Shown here one piece after another: positions 61,173-64,000 of a DNA stretch of 64,000 nucleotides. The notes under the pieces were generated by a model, which was not told the origin of the DNA, ran no database searches, and saw only the letters and a program-made list of their open reading frames with translations. This DNA is from Rhodothermales bacterium. GTDB lineage: Bacteria; Bacteroidota; Rhodothermia; Rhodothermales; UBA10348. The translations under genes and the position numbers were made by a program. Numbering within the stretch: position 1 is the stretch's first letter; each line of letters opens with the position of its first letter. The stretch is taken from the NCBI GenBank assembly GCA_017643395.1, contig JAEPNP010000001.1:1487001-1551000 (forward strand), read 5' to 3'.

Positions 61173-62750
61173 TCAGTCTCCGGTCGGCTGCCCTACCGCT
61201 TTCTGCGCCTCCACCATGTCGGCCACGTCCTGCAGCAGCTGCTTGGCGTCGAAGACCATGCCGTCCTTGATGGTCCATTTGACGCCGCCCTTGCGCACGA
61301 CATCGCCCTCGTCATTCAACCGAATGGCTCCGGTGCCGTAGAGCACCTTGAAGTCGGCCAGCGGGTTTTCCTCGACGATCAGCATGTCGGCGCGAAGTCC
61401 GGGCCGCACCACACCATATTCGATGGGCTCGCCAGACGCCTCAAAAATCTCCTCCGCACCGTGCATGGTCGCGGCGCGGACCACCTCGAGCGGGTGGAAT
61501 CCGGCCTCCTGAAGCATCTCCAGTTCCAGGATGGTGCCGAAGCCGAAGAGCTGGTAGATGAAGCCCGAGTCGGAGCCCACCGTCACGCGGCCGCCCTTGT
61601 TCTTGTACTCGTTCAGGAACTGCATCCAGACCTGGTAGAATTTCTTCCAGGCGATCTCATCGGCCGTCTTCCAGTGGAACCAGTACGAGCCGTGATTCTC
61701 GCGGCTTGGTGCGAAGAACGCGGCGAGGCTGGGCAACGTGTAGGTGTCGTGCCAGTCGGCGTTCTTGGCGCTCATGACGTTGCGACCCGCGGAGTAGATG
61801 GTCATCGTTGGATTGATGATGAAGTCGTGCTCCAGGAATTCGTCCAGCAGCGCGTTCCACTTCTCTCCGCCCGGGGTGACCATGTCCCACTGTCTCGCCA
61901 CCTGGCCAAAACGGTGGTACTCGTCCATGTAGTTCATGTCGACGGGCCACGTCTGCACATCGGCGTTGTCGTACATGGACTCGAAGAGGCCGTAGTAGTG
62001 CGTCATCGAGGTCATTCCAAGGCGCGCGGCGTCGATGGCATTCATCTGCGCCACGCCAGTCTGCCCGAGGTGCGCCGTCTGACCCATTCCGTGCTTGTTA
62101 GCCTCGTCAATGAGGGCCTCCATGATTTCCGGGCGATAGGCTCCGAGTTTCAATCCCTCCACGCCCTTGGAGTGGGCGTACCGAACCCACTCTCGGGCGC
62201 CCTCAGGCGTATCGACATCGCCTTCCCAGTCTTCTCCCTGCCCCGGGCGCGCATAGACAACCATGCGGGGTGCGGCGATTTCGCCGCGGGCGCTGCGCTC
62301 GCGCTCTGAAAGGCTCCATTCCATGGGCCCGAATCCGACCCCACGGCCGGTGGTGATCCCGTGGGCCAACCACAGCTTGTAGACGTACTCCGCCTCCGGA
62401 GCCTTGGGTACGCCGCCGGTGTGCAGGTGATTGTCCACGATGCCGGGCATGATGTACATGCCGTGGGCATCGATCTCGCGTGTGGCTCCCTGAGGACGCC
62501 GCTCAGGGTCGATGGGCACACCGGCGTATCCGACGCCCACGATGCGGGTGATCGTGTTGCCTTCCACGACTATGTCGACCGGCCCCCGTGGTGGCCCACC
62601 CGTGCCGTCGATCAGAATTCCGCCGCGGATGATCAGCCTCTCATGAGGGCCGTCTTTCTCTTCGGGCGTGAGGTCCGGGGCGGGTTTGACCTGGGCAAAA
62701 ACAGATGCGGCGCCAAAGAGTAGCGCCAGAAACAGAGCGGTGGTACGCAT
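61173..62750 (-). CDS. Exported amidohydrolase-superfamily protein, paralogue
   Basis: A 525-residue metal-dependent hydrolase with a signal peptide (LFLALLFGAASVFAQ). It has the HxH of VDNHLHTGG, Lys in GLKLGAYRPE, His in TAHLGQTG and SMTHYYG, and Asp in TVGSDSG. It has the same length as the gene at 33901-35478 and shares long blocks such as FLNEYKNKGGRVTVGSDSG and LQEAGFHPLEVVRAAT. I chose the ATG at 62750; an open frame that extends to the right edge is spurious, since it runs through the next gene. Confidence 0.87.
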   Translation of the reverse strand: MRTTALFLALLFGAASVFAQVKPAPDLTPEEKDGPHERLIIRGGILIDGTGGPPRGPVDIVVEGNTITRIVGVGYAGVPIDPERRPQGATREIDAHGMYIMPGIVDNHLHTGGVPKAPEAEYVYKLWLAHGITTGRGVGFGPMEWSLSERERSARGEIAAPRMVVYARPGQGEDWEGDVDTPEGAREWVRYAHSKGVEGLKLGAYRPEIMEALIDEANKHGMGQTAHLGQTGVAQMNAIDAARLGMTSMTHYYGLFESMYDNADVQTWPVDMNYMDEYHRFGQVARQWDMVTPGGEKWNALLDEFLEHDFIINPTMTIYSAGRNVMSAKNADWHDTYTLPSLAAFFAPSRENHGSYWFHWKTADEIAWKKFYQVWMQFLNEYKNKGGRVTVGSDSGFIYQLFGFGTILELEMLQEAGFHPLEVVRAATMHGAEEIFEASGEPIEYGVVRPGLRADMLIVEENPLADFKVLYGTGAIRLNDEGDVVRKGGVKWTIKDGMVFDAKQLLQDVADMVEAQKAVGQPTGD

Positions 62751-62798
62751 GAGAGGTGGGGACTGTGTGGAGCCCGAAAGTAAACGATGCGCGGTGGG

Positions 62799-62826
62799 TT
62801 GGGGAAAGGCGAGCCCCCTAGATTGC
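62799..62826 (+). promoter_or_regulatory. Candidate promoter for the flavoprotein gene
   Basis: TTG (62799-62801), 17 bases, then TAGATTGC (62819-62826), the ATG following at 62850. The boxes resemble the other candidates in the window. The match is partial. Confidence 0.25.
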
Positions 62827-62849
62827 GGCGAGTCATTCAAACAGCCGAA

Positions 62850-64000
62850 ATGGATCGAGCCCCAGTCATCGTTGTCGGTGCCGGCCTCGCCGGGTTGACC
62901 TGTGCGCGTCTGCTGCAGGACGCAGGCATCGCCGCGGTCGTGTACGAAGCTTCCGATGCCGTCGGTGGTCGGGTTCGCACGGACGAGATGGACGGCTTCC
63001 GACTGGACCGGGGATTTCAGGTGTTGCTGACGGCATACCCGGAGACCCAGGCCTTGCTGGACTACGAGGCGCTGGAACTGAGGACGTTTTTCGACGGCGC
63101 TTTGGTGCGCACGGAAGCGGGGTTCGAGCGCATCGCAGATCCGTTTCGGCAGCCGGGTGCTGCCCTGGCGACCGTATTGGCCGGCGTGGGCTCGCTGGCG
63201 GACAAGATGAAAGTCGCCCTGCTCCGTCAGGGTGTGCGTTCCGGCGAGCTCGAATCCGTGTTTGAGCGGGAAGAAATGACCACGGCCAACGCGCTCTCCG
63301 AGCGGTGGGGTTTCTCGCCGAGGATGATCGACACCTTCTTCCGCCCCTTCCTGGGAGGCATTCTCCTGGACGGCGACCTTCAGGCGTCCAGCCGCATGTT
63401 CGAGTTTGTCTTCCGCATGTTTTCGGAGGGGCAAGCCGCCGTTCCGGCCCGCGGCATGCAGGCCATTCCGGAGCAGTTGGCCGATGGGCTCACGGTGCAC
63501 CTCAACACGCCGGTTGGCTCCCTGCAATCCGGCGAGGTGGTCCTGCAGGACGGTACCAAGGTGCCTGTCTCTGCGGTGGTTGTTGCCACGGCGGCTCCGG
63601 CCGCCGCGCGATTGGTGCCGGAGGTCGTGCATACGTCTGGAAGACGGGTCACAAACCTGTATTTCTCTGCCCCCGAAGCGCCTGTATCCGACCCCGTTCT
63701 GGTGCTGAACGGAACGGGCAGCGGCCAGGTCAACAATCTGGCTGTGATGACTAATGCCGCACCCGAATATGGTCCCGGCGAACGCGCGCTGGTTTCGGTA
63801 ACGGTGCTCGGGGCACTCTCGGGCTCCCCGCAGGACGTGCAGGACGAATTGAGTCAGTGGTATCCAGCTGCGGTGGCGTGGCAGCATCTGCGCACCTACG
63901 ACATCGAGTACGCCCTTCCTGAGCAGGCTCCGCCGTTTCTGTCCCCACCGCATCGGGCCGTGAAATATGCCGACGGCTTGTTTGTCTGCGGTGACCATAG
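62850..64000 (+). CDS. FAD-dependent amine-oxidase/phytoene-desaturase-like protein, 3'-truncated by window edge
   Basis: At least 383 residues. The Rossmann loop VVGAGLAGLTCARLLQDAG and VYEASDAVGGRVRTD bind FAD, and RLDRGFQVLLTAYPE is typical of the amine-oxidase/protoporphyrinogen-oxidase/desaturase superfamily. The C-terminal FAD motif begins at VCGDH at the window edge, so only a short piece is missing. Substrate unknown; carotenoid chemistry is possible because the desaturase-type gene is nearby, but this is inference. It is divergent from the second amidohydrolase (99 bases). The start is the ATG at 62850. Confidence 0.87.
   Translation, partial: MDRAPVIVVGAGLAGLTCARLLQDAGIAAVVYEASDAVGGRVRTDEMDGFRLDRGFQVLLTAYPETQALLDYEALELRTFFDGALVRTEAGFERIADPFRQPGAALATVLAGVGSLADKMKVALLRQGVRSGELESVFEREEMTTANALSERWGFSPRMIDTFFRPFLGGILLDGDLQASSRMFEFVFRMFSEGQAAVPARGMQAIPEQLADGLTVHLNTPVGSLQSGEVVLQDGTKVPVSAVVVATAAPAAARLVPEVVHTSGRRVTNLYFSAPEAPVSDPVLVLNGTGSGQVNNLAVMTNAAPEYGPGERALVSVTVLGALSGSPQDVQDELSQWYPAAVAWQHLRTYDIEYALPEQAPPFLSPPHRAVKYADGLFVCGDH

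Noticed and set aside
61173-63998. 941-residue amidohydrolase extending to the right edge
   Set aside because: The extra 416 residues run antisense through the flavoprotein gene and precede a normal signal peptide. The ATG at 62750 is the start.

Overview
The window looks like a contiguous piece of a high-GC (low 60s percent by eye) member of the Bacteroidota, most plausibly the Rhodothermia/Rhodothermales side of the phylum. The evidence is a giant SprA-type translocon protein of the type IX secretion system (T9SS), two secreted proteins with T9SS C-terminal sorting domains, families common in Bacteroidota (DUF5916, DUF2807/GIN, DUF2911, DUF6265, DUF6526, several four-helix DinB proteins), few Shine-Dalgarno sequences, and promoter-like TTG-N17-20-TAnnTTTG patterns. 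No rRNA, tRNA, CRISPR array, insertion sequence or phage gene was recognised. Genes are tightly packed, with many ATGA/GTGA/TGATG overlaps, so most of the window reads as short translationally coupled operons. Family names rest on motif recognition by eye; no database search was possible.

Layout. 1-8.3 kb (minus): sprA, coupled to the start of lipB, which runs off the left edge. 8.6-11.3 kb: a short-chain dehydrogenase and a saccharopine-dehydrogenase-like gene converge on an 800-bp GC-rich island of three interleaved repeat families. 11.3-12.7 kb: a divergent control region with a perfect 14-bp palindrome drives a phosphofructokinase with pyrophosphate-type active-site residues. 12.7-18 kb (minus): dnaX-ebfC-recR and an orphan two-domain ABC permease. 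18-23 kb: small lipoproteins, DNA polymerase IV, and a five-gene xth operon. 23-31.5 kb: a secreted esterase, then LigD and Ku (a complete bacterial end-joining pair) separated by an AraC regulator, a GIN-domain protein and CutC. 31.5-46 kb: secreted and envelope proteins (T9SS cargo, DUF5916 barrel, amidohydrolase, S9 peptidase, SUMF1-like lipoprotein, Ca2+/Na+ exchanger). 46-51 kb (minus): a five-gene coupled operon ending in NhaC and a cystathionine beta-lyase-like enzyme. 51-57 kb: FKBP, a large TPR protein, SUI1, VOC and DinB proteins. 57-64 kb: RRM protein, MobA-like transferase plus XdhC, a sterol-desaturase-type hydroxylase, a structured non-coding leader before a 44-residue membrane peptide, a second amidohydrolase of the same length as the first, and an amine-oxidase-like flavoprotein cut by the right edge.

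How the genes fit together. DNA upkeep is well represented (dnaX, recR, ebfC, polymerase IV, exonuclease III, LigD, Ku). Thiol/electrophile chemistry may be the theme of the four DinB-superfamily and three VOC-family genes, but that is inference. The parts I would look at first are the repeat island at 9.3-10.1 kb, the palindrome between the divergent promoters at 11.37 kb, and the folded region at 60.93-61.01 kb.
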